From contig CANMCE010000015.1 of NCBI GenBank assembly GCA_947496235.1, positions 1 to 64,000 of the forward strand: a stretch of DNA of 64,000 nt. Direction: 5' to 3'. Positions 30,058-38,673 of the stretch are shown one piece after another. The position numbers and the translations under genes are program-made. A model generated the notes under the pieces. That model had not been told where the DNA came from and searched no databases. It saw only the letters and a program-made list of their open reading frames with translations. How positions within the stretch are numbered: the first letter of the stretch is position 1; every line of letters starts with the position of its first letter. The DNA is from an uncultured Glaciecola sp. Its GTDB lineage: Bacteria; Pseudomonadota; Gammaproteobacteria; Enterobacterales; Alteromonadaceae.

Positions 30058-33000
30058 TTAGAATACGAAGTTAAAAGATAACTGCATTCTTCGAGGTCTA
30101 ATTAGAGAGCGAGGCTCACCAAAACTAGCACTATCAGCAATTGGGTTATAATTATAGCCCGTTTGCTTATCGAACACGTTAAAGATATCGGCTGCGAATT
30201 CTAAAGTAATATCTTCGTTAATTACCCAATCTTGACGATAGTTAAGATCTAGCTGCCAATGGCTGGCTTCACGACGACTACCCGCATGTTCAGCATAACG
30301 AATTGTATCGCTTGAATAGCCGTATAAACCACCGTCCCAAGCTTCCCAAACATCACCTGATTGATAGAAGAAGTTACCACCGATATTGGCATTCCAGCTA
30401 GTAGTATAATAACCAAACACTTTTAATTTATGAGGACGGTCACCATTCAACTTACCGTATTTACCGTCCCATAACTGACGACCAATACCATCAGCAAGGT
30501 TCGATGAACCTACGAATAAGTTAGCATCTGATGCACTACTGGTAATATCTTGGTCGTAGTTCCCATAGTAATGAGACCAAACATAAGAAGCGTTAATATA
30601 GTAGTTGTCACCATAGTATTCACCTTCAAAGCTAGCTTCCCAGTACTTATTCACTGCGCCATCAAGCTCAGCGATAACATAAGATGAACCACCTACTTCT
30701 GCTCTGTAAGCGTCTAACTCAGGAATATATAAGCCCTTAGCTGCAATTTCTTCAGGAACGCCACCAAATGGTCCGTCATAAACATATCCACGTGAACCAT
30801 TCCAAGTATCTTCCCAAGGATGCAATGTTTTACGGTGACGAATATGTCCACGCAATGCTATGCCGTTGTCCAAGTTCTTAGTAGTACCAATGGTGTATTC
30901 GTCCAAACGACGTGGTTTGATGCCTTCTTGGAAGAACTTACCTGAAGATCCAGGACGCGCTTCGTTAGCTAAGTAATCACCGTTTTGGTCGAAGTATACA
31001 TTCAAAGTATTTTGACTGTTACGTGCCCAAGATGCTGCACGAGCAAGAGAGCTAGTATCTGGATTGTAACTTGCAAAGTTAGCAAACACAGTTGCACCTT
31101 CTTCATATTCCCATGTAACGCCTAGTCTTGGCTGAATCATGTCAGAGAAGCTGGTTTTATGCATTTCATACATATTACCTTCGGCAAGTTCATAACCAGA
31201 TACATTGTCTGGATTTTCTCTCAGACCTTGACCAAATAAGGTATCTTGGCTTAAAAGCACACCAATATTATAAGTGAAATCACCGTGCTCAATGGTATCG
31301 TTGATTTCAATATTGTAGGTTTCCATTCTAGAATCGATTGGCGGAGTGCTACCATCTGCTGCTACAAAGCTTGTCGCTTGGGTAATAGTTTGATAGTACA
31401 CAGGCGTATCACCATCATAATCGCCGTCAGGTTGTAAACCACCAACATAGCTGATTGATCCCCAACCATTTGACGTACGGGCTAGCAACTCTTTACCTTC
31501 TTGCCATTGGAAGCCAAAGTGCAAGGTATGATAAGTATTTCCCAGCTCCATTTCATGATCAATGTTTAATTCAAATGCGTCACGATAGAAATTTTGGATA
31601 TTGATAGTAGAACCACCACCAACTTGACCACCACCAAAACGCTCGCCGTCGACAATATAACCAAATTGGTCTATCAAAGCTTGTGCGCCAGCGTTGTCAT
31701 ATCCATCGACATTATCACGGATGTTAGGAACAACTAATAAACCAAGTTGATCTAAATTAGCTAAATCCAAAGACGCGCCAAATTGCGGTTGTACATCTGG
31801 AAATAGCGTATCAGGGCGTCCAGCTGTCTCGTAATCATAAGTTGCATAGCTAAAGGTTATAGTGGTTGCATCACCAAGGAAATATGAACCATCGAAAGTC
31901 ATAATATCTTGAGTAGATGTAGAACCATTTGAGGTTGAATCAGCTGAGAAACCACCAACAGAAGCGCCTTCAACTTCACGCTCTGACGTTCTGTAACTAA
32001 GGTTTAGTAACAGATCTTCAGTAGGCGCAAAAGTAAACTTACCAAAGTACTCATCACGGGTACTCTTATACTCTTTAGTTTCGCCGTATGCAGTAGAGCG
32101 ACTATCTCTGGTCACCACTGGACGATAGTATGAACCATAAAAGAATAAGGTATCTTCAATAAGCGGACCACTTAAACTGCCCGTCATCCAAGTTCTTTCT
32201 TCATCAAACTCTGAAGCAGTTTCAATGTCTCTGTCTGCTTGGAAACTACTTGGTTGAATACGATATTCAAGGTTACCATGGAATTCGTTAGTACCAGACT
32301 TAGAGGTTGAATTAATAGAAAAACCGCCTGCACGGTTAAAGCCAATCGCTTTTGCACCACCACGATCGATAGACACGTTGGCGATATCGTGAGTTGAAGG
32401 TTCAGATGATAGGTTACCAAATAATGGCAAGGTAATATTAACCCCATCGAACGCATAACTATTATCACGACCAGAACCACCTGCTGATGGACCTAGTGTG
32501 CCGTTCTCTGTTACTTCTACACCAGGAATAATTTTTAATAGATCACGATAATCTTGACCTACTGGTAAGCCTTTAATAACGTCTTCACCAATAGAGTTTG
32601 ATAATGATGAATCACCAGAACGCACTATTTGCGATCCAGAAATGGTAATTACCTCAGTATCTGCCGACATGCTTGACGATAGGTCAATCATTAAATCAAC
32701 AGATTGGTCCAAAAGCACTTCTACGTTTAATTGTCTGCTTGCACCATCACTAGATTCTACTAAAACGGTATAATACCCAGGAATTAATCCAGGCAAGGTA
32801 AATTTACCTGTGCTACTAAGGCCCGATGAACGTGGTTTAGGCATTACCGAACTTGATGCAGTAACGGTAACAGTTGATGGGTCGATTCCGATAAGGTTGA
32901 CCTGACCACTAATTCCACCGGTTTGTTGTGCTACAGCGGGCACACTTACCAAAGCTCCAAGTATTACAGCAGAAGATATTCCTGCCGAATACTTTTTGAA

Positions 33001-33063
33001 CTTGAAGGTGGATAACACATCCAACGCGCAGCGCGTTGCCAAGGCTATTTTGTTAATCTTCAT
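30058..33063 (-). CDS. TonB-dependent receptor with carboxypeptidase-like N-terminal domain
   Basis: About 1001 residues from the ATG at 33063 (GGGA 9 nt upstream; the ATG at 33072 directly abuts that sequence). Signal peptide with unusually long n-region (about 1-45, ending VAQQ). A carboxypeptidase-regulatory-like beta-sandwich (about 50-130), then a plug domain, then an outer-membrane beta-barrel ending in Phe (LSFNFVF). This is the Oar-type layout also seen in SusC-like importers. The substrate is unknown; the neighbouring M28 peptidase suggests peptides or protein. The upstream region carries two palindromes. Confidence 0.92.
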   Translation of the reverse strand: MKINKIALATRCALDVLSTFKFKKYSAGISSAVILGALVSVPAVAQQTGGISGQVNLIGIDPSTVTVTASSSVMPKPRSSGLSSTGKFTLPGLIPGYYTVLVESSDGASRQLNVEVLLDQSVDLMIDLSSSMSADTEVITISGSQIVRSGDSSLSNSIGEDVIKGLPVGQDYRDLLKIIPGVEVTENGTLGPSAGGSGRDNSYAFDGVNITLPLFGNLSSEPSTHDIANVSIDRGGAKAIGFNRAGGFSINSTSKSGTNEFHGNLEYRIQPSSFQADRDIETASEFDEERTWMTGSLSGPLIEDTLFFYGSYYRPVVTRDSRSTAYGETKEYKSTRDEYFGKFTFAPTEDLLLNLSYRTSEREVEGASVGGFSADSTSNGSTSTQDIMTFDGSYFLGDATTITFSYATYDYETAGRPDTLFPDVQPQFGASLDLANLDQLGLLVVPNIRDNVDGYDNAGAQALIDQFGYIVDGERFGGGQVGGGSTINIQNFYRDAFELNIDHEMELGNTYHTLHFGFQWQEGKELLARTSNGWGSISYVGGLQPDGDYDGDTPVYYQTITQATSFVAADGSTPPIDSRMETYNIEINDTIEHGDFTYNIGVLLSQDTLFGQGLRENPDNVSGYELAEGNMYEMHKTSFSDMIQPRLGVTWEYEEGATVFANFASYNPDTSSLARAASWARNSQNTLNVYFDQNGDYLANEARPGSSGKFFQEGIKPRRLDEYTIGTTKNLDNGIALRGHIRHRKTLHPWEDTWNGSRGYVYDGPFGGVPEEIAAKGLYIPELDAYRAEVGGSSYVIAELDGAVNKYWEASFEGEYYGDNYYINASYVWSHYYGNYDQDITSSASDANLFVGSSNLADGIGRQLWDGKYGKLNGDRPHKLKVFGYYTTSWNANIGGNFFYQSGDVWEAWDGGLYGYSSDTIRYAEHAGSRREASHWQLDLNYRQDWVINEDITLEFAADIFNVFDKQTGYNYNPIADSASFGEPRSLIRPRRMQLSFNFVF

Positions 33064-33233
33064 ATTGTTCATTCCCAGTCGAGTTTATTGAATATTGTTG
33101 TTTTATTTTGGCAGTCCTTCTATGACTAATATTTAAACTATCAGTTAGCAAAGCAAATTTAAACAAAATAATGCGAAATATTTGCAGAAAAGAATAAATA
33201 ATTACTCACAATAATAAAACCCCAAGTAAACGA

Positions 33234-33278
33234 ATTGATATTAATCAATATGTTAGGTTATTTTTGGAATAATTATTC
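33234..33278. promoter_or_regulatory. Two palindromes upstream of the TonB-dependent receptor
   Basis: ATTGAT-atta-ATCAAT (33234-33249) and GAATAATTATTC (33267-33278) are perfect inverted repeats in the 526-bp gap between the receptor (start 33063) and the solute-binding protein (start 33590). They are candidate operators for either gene. The rest of the gap is AT-rich; a plus-strand ORF at 33309-33563 was judged not to be a gene. Confidence 0.4.
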
Positions 33279-33589
33279 AAATAAGAAAAAAATCTTAAGC
33301 AGCGAAAAATGGAAAACGCTATCGACCTTCATCTTCCAAGGTGCAACTTTTTATTAACCATCCTCGTAGGCGTCGAATTGAAACTATATCTTGTCAACTT
33401 GTTGAACTATTCTATGTTATTGTTTATCTACAATAAATTCCGGCTAATCTTAGATAATAAAACACTGGTTTGGGATAATTCATGTGATTGCAGAAGCATA
33501 GCGGGTAATCCGTTCTTACATAAAGCACGTTTTATTATCTGGTCGGGTTTTAAATCAAATTAATCGCATTTAAGGAAATAACTCACACT

Positions 33590-34363
33590 ATGTTTAAAAG
33601 CATAATCTTTTTTACTTTGATTGTTTTTAGCATGACAGCGCATGCGCAACTTAAATTAGTTGGAAACAAAGTAGAAACCTTCATTTATGATGATCAAGAA
33701 CCCGCGCGCTTGATGCGAGTCGTGGAAACTGCTTTGGACAATGCTGGCATTGAGTACTCATTGACATCGACCACCCAAGCCTGGTCAGGTAGCGGTTTAC
33801 GTAGCGGAAAATATAACGGGTACATCGATCATTACAGTTTAAATGAAGAGAACGCGCGCTATGTGTATAGCAATACTTACGCGACCATTGCCTTGCACGT
33901 TGCAAGTCGCAAACAAGGCACTTTGTTGATTAACCGTTTTGATCAGCTAACAGGTCAAAGAATTGGCATTGAAAAACGTTTTGCTAACACTGACCGATTG
34001 CGATCTGAACGCACTGTGAATTGGGCTAGAAGAGATAGTTTTCACGAAAATATTCAACAGCTTTCCGAGGGCCGCGTGGATTATGTGTTAGCTGACAAAC
34101 TTATGTTAGCTGAAATCAATAAGCTGTTAATTGCTGTAGACGAAGAACCGCTTATTATTTCTGAGCGTCCTATATTAAAGGTGCAAATCAAACTAGCGGT
34201 TAACCAAGAGGTCGACGGAGCAATGACACTGTTGAATAAGTTCGACGCAGCAATTAATAAAATGCGAAATCAGGAGATTTTCGATGAAATCTACCTACCA
34301 GCAGCATCTGCACCTAGCATTTTAGACCCGGCGCTGTATTCGGAAATTCTAAGAAAGTGGTAA
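33590..34363 (+). CDS. Periplasmic solute-binding protein (SBP_bac_3-like)
   Basis: 257 residues with a signal peptide (1-19, ending AHAQ). The body resembles the family-3 amino-acid-binding fold: two lobes, with NARYVYSNTYATIALHVASRK at the lobe crossover and a C-terminal region with ILKVQIKLAVNQEVDG. No ABC permease or ATPase gene lies nearby, so it may feed a sensor or act as an orphan receptor. RBS AAGGAAATAA. No specific ligand can be deduced. Confidence 0.8.
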   Translation: MFKSIIFFTLIVFSMTAHAQLKLVGNKVETFIYDDQEPARLMRVVETALDNAGIEYSLTSTTQAWSGSGLRSGKYNGYIDHYSLNEENARYVYSNTYATIALHVASRKQGTLLINRFDQLTGQRIGIEKRFANTDRLRSERTVNWARRDSFHENIQQLSEGRVDYVLADKLMLAEINKLLIAVDEEPLIISERPILKVQIKLAVNQEVDGAMTLLNKFDAAINKMRNQEIFDEIYLPAASAPSILDPALYSEILRKW

Positions 34364-34456
34364 GGAAAGAAAATAAATCTTGTTCTGGTCTCTTTAGAAA
34401 GTTATTAGTCATCCAAACCTGTTTAACAGTCTGGTAGTTTCTTAGGAGCATCAAAC

Positions 34457-34921
34457 ATGGCAAAGTTTTTAAGTAAAATTGCATTACTTTTAGTTGTAAT
34501 TACTGTGGTGTTTTTTGGAAATCGCATGCTTCAAGGGCATCTTGGACAACAGGCTGTAAAGTCACTACCGTTTGAAATATATAATTATGAAGAAGGCTTG
34601 CAAGAAGCACAGAGAGCGAACAAACTAATTCTCGCAGACTATTCTGCTATTTGGTGTCCGGTGTGTAGAAAACTTGACGAGCAAATTTTTTCTACAGAAC
34701 AAGTCAGCCAAAAAATCGCCGATTCTTTTGTGTACATTCGACTGGAATACGATTCGGTAGAAGGTAAAGCCTTTGCTAAGAAATTCGATTTACAAGGTTT
34801 TCCTAGAATTATCGCACTTCAACCTGATGGAAATGCCATCACCGAACTACCATTAGTTTTCGATCCTGTTGAATATTCGAATAATTTACAAAAGGTGCTG
34901 TCATCGCTCTCTCAGCACTAG
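34457..34921 (+). CDS. Membrane-anchored thioredoxin-like protein
   Basis: 154 residues. An uncleaved signal anchor (about 5-22) places a thioredoxin fold in the periplasm. The redox motif is W66-C67-P-V-C70 (CPVC) and the cis-proline loop is GFPR. This matches the thioredoxin_7/DsbD-gamma-like group, which reduces or isomerises disulfides in exported proteins. Partners are unknown; the next gene downstream encodes a small leader peptide. Confidence 0.85.
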   Translation: MAKFLSKIALLLVVITVVFFGNRMLQGHLGQQAVKSLPFEIYNYEEGLQEAQRANKLILADYSAIWCPVCRKLDEQIFSTEQVSQKIADSFVYIRLEYDSVEGKAFAKKFDLQGFPRIIALQPDGNAITELPLVFDPVEYSNNLQKVLSSLSQH

Positions 34922-35085
34922 TCTTTCTAACGCTACCTTTTAAACTAAATCTGATCTAAATGACAGTAATATATATTTCCCAGTTTTGTCATAATCAAAT
35001 TGTGTTAAGCGCTTTGCTTATTGAAGGCTTATGCACGATGCTGAGAACTATCTACACTAGACATTAAATTTAAAAAGGATTTTTT

Positions 35086-35247
35086 ATGAAATTAGTCGAA
35101 AATGTTAAAGATCTAAGTCAAATATCAGGTGGCGTAATTAAGGAAGAAAAGAAATATGTTCCGCCTATATCTGGGATATTGGCAATGCCGTTACCGTATT
35201 TTTCCGATATACCAACACCGCCCGATACAAATCCGCCGGTATTTTAA
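35086..35247 (+). CDS. Small peptide with double-glycine-type leader (candidate secreted or RiPP-like peptide)
   Basis: 53 residues, with a strong ribosome-binding site (AAAGGA, then six T, then ATG). The first 16 residues, MKLVENVKDLSQISGG, fit the leader seen on class II bacteriocins and other peptides cut by C39 peptidases: Gly at -1 and -2, Ile at -4, Leu at -7, acidic residue at -8. The putative core (residues 17-53) is Pro-rich (9 of 37) with no Cys and ends NPPVF. It lies in a 702-bp gap between the thioredoxin gene and a TonB-dependent receptor. No peptidase-containing ABC exporter is in the window. The coding status rests on RBS, leader pattern and composition; no homologue was recognised. 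Confidence 0.6.
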   Translation: MKLVENVKDLSQISGGVIKEEKKYVPPISGILAMPLPYFSDIPTPPDTNPPVF

Positions 35248-35623
35248 AAATAATTGAGCATTGGATTTGTGTATGGAACTTTTCGGCCTCAACGAGGTCG
35301 GAAGGTTACAATCGTTGAAAAATCAACTATTAATCACATTCAAACATATAAAGCGTAAACTTTAGGGTTTGCGACTCTTTTATTTTATCTGATTACAGTC
35401 CAATCATTTGTTGTCTAAAGATTGACACTCTTTATTTTTTTATTTAACGTTAGCACTGTCATGAATAATTCATAATGATATAGATGTTTCTGTTATATCT
35501 ATCTTCATTAGGCAATTGTTAGTGCTAGAACAAAATAATATTAAATGCAATAAAAATGTGTCAGAGAACTTTTACTACAGGTTTTTGAGAACGCATTGAT
35601 ACGGCAGTAATCAGGGAACCCAC
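35248..35623. promoter_or_regulatory. Receptor upstream region with hairpin and palindromes
   Basis: After the small peptide gene, CGGCCTC-aac-GAGGTCG (35284-35300) forms a 7-bp stem without a U run. Further on, ATGAATAATTCAT (35461-35473) is a perfect palindrome, enclosed by a wider repeat (TTAGCACT near 35451, AGTGCTA near 35521). TTGACA at about 35424 is a candidate -35, with only a poor -10 at 17 bp. These may control the downstream TonB-dependent receptor. No further gene was seen here. Confidence 0.4.
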
Positions 35624-38605
35624 ATGGTTAACAACAATAAACTTCATAAATTATCTATTGGAGTCATTACAGCCCTTGGGCTTATGACAGCTCCACAAGT
35701 ATTCGCACAAGAAGATACTGAAGAAGGCGCAGAAAAGCCGGAACAGATCACTATCGTCGGTTCTCGTATCCGAACTGATGCTTTTGCGAACGAAACTCCT
35801 ATCGACATCATCACCATCGAAGATGCTGAAGTTGAAGGTATGAAAACTCTTGGTGAATTACTAAGAACCAGTACTGCAGCCGCAGGTTCTAGCCAGATCA
35901 CTGCAGCCTTGACCGTAGGTTTTGTTACCGACGGTGGTACTGGTGCTGAAACAGTTGCTCTTCGTGGTCTAGGTGCAAATAGAACGTTGATTCTTTTAAA
36001 CGGTCGTCGTGCAGGTCCTGCCGGTACGCGTGGTGCTACCTCTTCTTTTGACTTGAACAGCTTACCTCTTTCTGCAATTGAGCGTATTGAAATATTAAAA
36101 GACGGTGCATCTGCACTTTACGGTTCTGACGCTGTTGCCGGTGTAATCAACATCATCACTAAAAAAGGTGACGATAAAACAATCACTGTTGATATCAGCC
36201 AACCACTGGATTCAGGTGGTTCAGACAAACGTATGAACATTTCTTGGGGTGAAGAGTTTGCAGACGGTTCAATCCGTGTAACAGCTGACTACAGAAACCA
36301 ATCAATGTTACGCCGTGGCGACAGAGATTACCTAAACTGTACAGAAAGAAAGCAAACTTACGTTGATACAGGCGTACGCTCTGATCCTATCGATCCAAGA
36401 ACAGGCACCTATCACTGTAGCGAAACTGGGTTCGGTTTATGGTTATATGGCGGTGTATCAAGCGCATACGGTGGAAGCTTACAAGCAGCTTACGACTATG
36501 ACGGCTTCTTTGCAGCTAACGGTTTTGAAAGCATTAACGAAGCAGATTTGTTTTACTTCAATTCAGCCGGCGAACGCGTTGATGTTGATTTTACTACGCC
36601 TGAAGGTTGGTATCCAGTATCCTACGGTAATGATTACGCGTCAGAAGGTTGGTGGGATCTTCAACATCCATACCTAAGCAATGCTACTTTGTTTCCAGAA
36701 ACAACAAACGCTTCTTTATACATTACTGGCGAATATAATCTAACTGATAACATTACAATGTTCGGTGAATTTATACACAGTAGAAGAACAACAGAAACTG
36801 ATGACTATCGTCAATTCTGGACAGCAGATGTTGGTACATTATCGCCTTCTGTTTTACCAGGCTTTAGCGGCGCAACTTCTGCAGTCTTCCCTGTAGCATT
36901 GACCGATCATTTCAGCTCTGAAATCAATGTAGATTACACTCGTGGTGTTGTTGGTATAATGGGCGATATCGGCTTCTGGTCTTGGGAATTGTCTTATCAA
37001 CACAGTTATAACGATGGTACTTATACACAAGACATCATTTTTGATGATTCTATGTGGATGGCACAGGTGAATGGGTATCTTGGTACATCGTGTGCTGGTG
37101 AAGTCACTGAATTTAGTAACAAGACTTGTGTAGATATTCCTTGGACAGATCCACAATTCCTATATGGTAACCGCACGCCTGAACAAATAGATTTCTTGTT
37201 TGGTGTTGACGAAGGTAACACCATGTACAGACAGCAAACCTTAGAAGGCTTTATCACTGGCGATTTATTTGAATTACCAGCAGGTGAAGTGGGCGCTGCA
37301 TTTGGTTTTCAAGTACAAAAAGACGAAATTGATGACACTCCAGGATATCACACACTTAACGGCAACTCTTGGGGCTTAAGTAGTGCGGGTATCACAGCAG
37401 GTGAGCAAACTACTAAAGCGGTATTTGCAGAATTCCGTGCACCATTAGTTGAAGGTATTAAAGGGATGGAATCTCTTGACCTAACCGCTTCTGGTCGTTG
37501 GACGGACGTTGATACTTACGGTTCAGATACAACTTTTAAAGTTGGTTTGAATTGGTTGATTTCAGAAGGCTTTAGTGTTCGCGCTAGTCGTGGTACTTCG
37601 TTCCGCTCTCCAGCATTGTTTGAGCTTTTCTTAGCTGAGCAAACAAGTTTCCCTGGCCAAACAGCGATTGACCCATGTTTGGATTACACTGGTAACTTTG
37701 CAGCAGGTAATATCTCTGAGCGTGTTTATAACAACTGTATTGCAGATGGTGTACCAGCAGACTACGTTCAGCCTGGCGGTTCAGTACTTTCTGTTACAAG
37801 TGGTGGTGAAGGTCGTCTAACGGCAGAAACTTCAACTGCTGAAAGTGTTGGTTTTGTATTTACAAGCCCTGAAGATACATACGCGTTTTCAATTGACTAT
37901 TTCAATATCGAAATTTTTGATGAAATTACCGAACTTACTCCAGGTACTATTGTAAGCCGTTGTTACGCATCTTTAGATTTCGCTAACGAGCCACTATGTG
38001 ACCTATTCACTCGTCGTGATGGTTTAGGTTCTGGTGACTATGGTATTGACCAAGTTAACGGTGGATATGTTAACGTAGCCTATCAGGTTGCTCGTGGCGT
38101 GGACTATGCGTTTACTTACCAAGATGATTTTGATTTTGGTTCTATTCGCTTTAGAGTAGAGCACACTATGCAAATCGAGCGTGCTCGTCAGTTATATGAA
38201 GATAGCATATATAACAACCGCATCGGTGAAAATGGTAACCCTAAACACGTTGGTGTTGCGCGTTTGACTTATAGTAATGACGACTATTCACTTACGTGGA
38301 CAGCTACTTATTATGATTCAACAAACGATTATGAGTACTATAACAGTGAAACCAATACTTCTACAGTTGGTGGAGTGCCTGTATACATCATCGACGAAAC
38401 ACCATGGACAACATATCACAGTGTTTCTGGTTCATTTGAAATTGATGACTTCGATTTCACTGTAGGTGTTGCAAACGTGTTTGATGAAATACCTCCTCAA
38501 TTGTCTAGCAGCGGCTTCCAGCTTGGTAATACTGCACTATACTCTCAGTATCAGTCAGGATTCTTGGGCCGTCGTGTATTTGCACAAATTAATTACAACT
38601 TCTAA
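35624..38605 (+). CDS. TonB-dependent receptor
   Basis: 993 residues with a signal peptide (about 1-28, ending VFAQ). The plug domain starts near EQITIVGSRIRTDAF (a TonB-box-like region) and contains ALRGLGANRTLILLNGRR and ERIEILKDGASALYGSDAVA. The beta-barrel ends in an aromatic residue (QINYNF). There is no extra N-terminal domain, in contrast to the receptor at 30058. It is followed by a terminator and then an S9 peptidase, a pairing that suggests uptake of peptides, though the substrate is not known. Confidence 0.93.
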   Translation: MVNNNKLHKLSIGVITALGLMTAPQVFAQEDTEEGAEKPEQITIVGSRIRTDAFANETPIDIITIEDAEVEGMKTLGELLRTSTAAAGSSQITAALTVGFVTDGGTGAETVALRGLGANRTLILLNGRRAGPAGTRGATSSFDLNSLPLSAIERIEILKDGASALYGSDAVAGVINIITKKGDDKTITVDISQPLDSGGSDKRMNISWGEEFADGSIRVTADYRNQSMLRRGDRDYLNCTERKQTYVDTGVRSDPIDPRTGTYHCSETGFGLWLYGGVSSAYGGSLQAAYDYDGFFAANGFESINEADLFYFNSAGERVDVDFTTPEGWYPVSYGNDYASEGWWDLQHPYLSNATLFPETTNASLYITGEYNLTDNITMFGEFIHSRRTTETDDYRQFWTADVGTLSPSVLPGFSGATSAVFPVALTDHFSSEINVDYTRGVVGIMGDIGFWSWELSYQHSYNDGTYTQDIIFDDSMWMAQVNGYLGTSCAGEVTEFSNKTCVDIPWTDPQFLYGNRTPEQIDFLFGVDEGNTMYRQQTLEGFITGDLFELPAGEVGAAFGFQVQKDEIDDTPGYHTLNGNSWGLSSAGITAGEQTTKAVFAEFRAPLVEGIKGMESLDLTASGRWTDVDTYGSDTTFKVGLNWLISEGFSVRASRGTSFRSPALFELFLAEQTSFPGQTAIDPCLDYTGNFAAGNISERVYNNCIADGVPADYVQPGGSVLSVTSGGEGRLTAETSTAESVGFVFTSPEDTYAFSIDYFNIEIFDEITELTPGTIVSRCYASLDFANEPLCDLFTRRDGLGSGDYGIDQVNGGYVNVAYQVARGVDYAFTYQDDFDFGSIRFRVEHTMQIERARQLYEDSIYNNRIGENGNPKHVGVARLTYSNDDYSLTWTATYYDSTNDYEYYNSETNTSTVGGVPVYIIDETPWTTYHSVSGSFEIDDFDFTVGVANVFDEIPPQLSSSGFQLGNTALYSQYQSGFLGRRVFAQINYNF

Positions 38606-38627
38606 AGTGTAAGTGTAAATATTATTC

Positions 38628-38655
38628 AAAGCCCTCGCTAGTCGGGGGCTTTTTT
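38628..38655 (+). terminator. Rho-independent terminator after the receptor
   Basis: AGCCCTCG-ctagt-CGGGGGCT with one G-T pair and a run of six T. It lies between the receptor and the S9 peptidase, so read-through may set their ratio. Confidence 0.8.
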
Positions 38656-38673
38656 ACTTAAGGACATAATAAA

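Noticed and set aside
33267-33278. GAATAATTATTC as a third copy of the salvage operator
   Set aside because: It has the same hexamers but in opposite order and with no 20-bp spacer, so it does not match the two paired sites.
33309-33563. 84-codon plus-strand open frame before the solute-binding protein
   Set aside because: No ribosome-binding site, composition like random AT-rich DNA, no signal or domain, and it overlaps the probable promoter region.
35284-35300. Hairpin after the small leader-peptide gene as a terminator
   Set aside because: Stem is plausible but there is no T run on either strand, so it is noted only as a structure.
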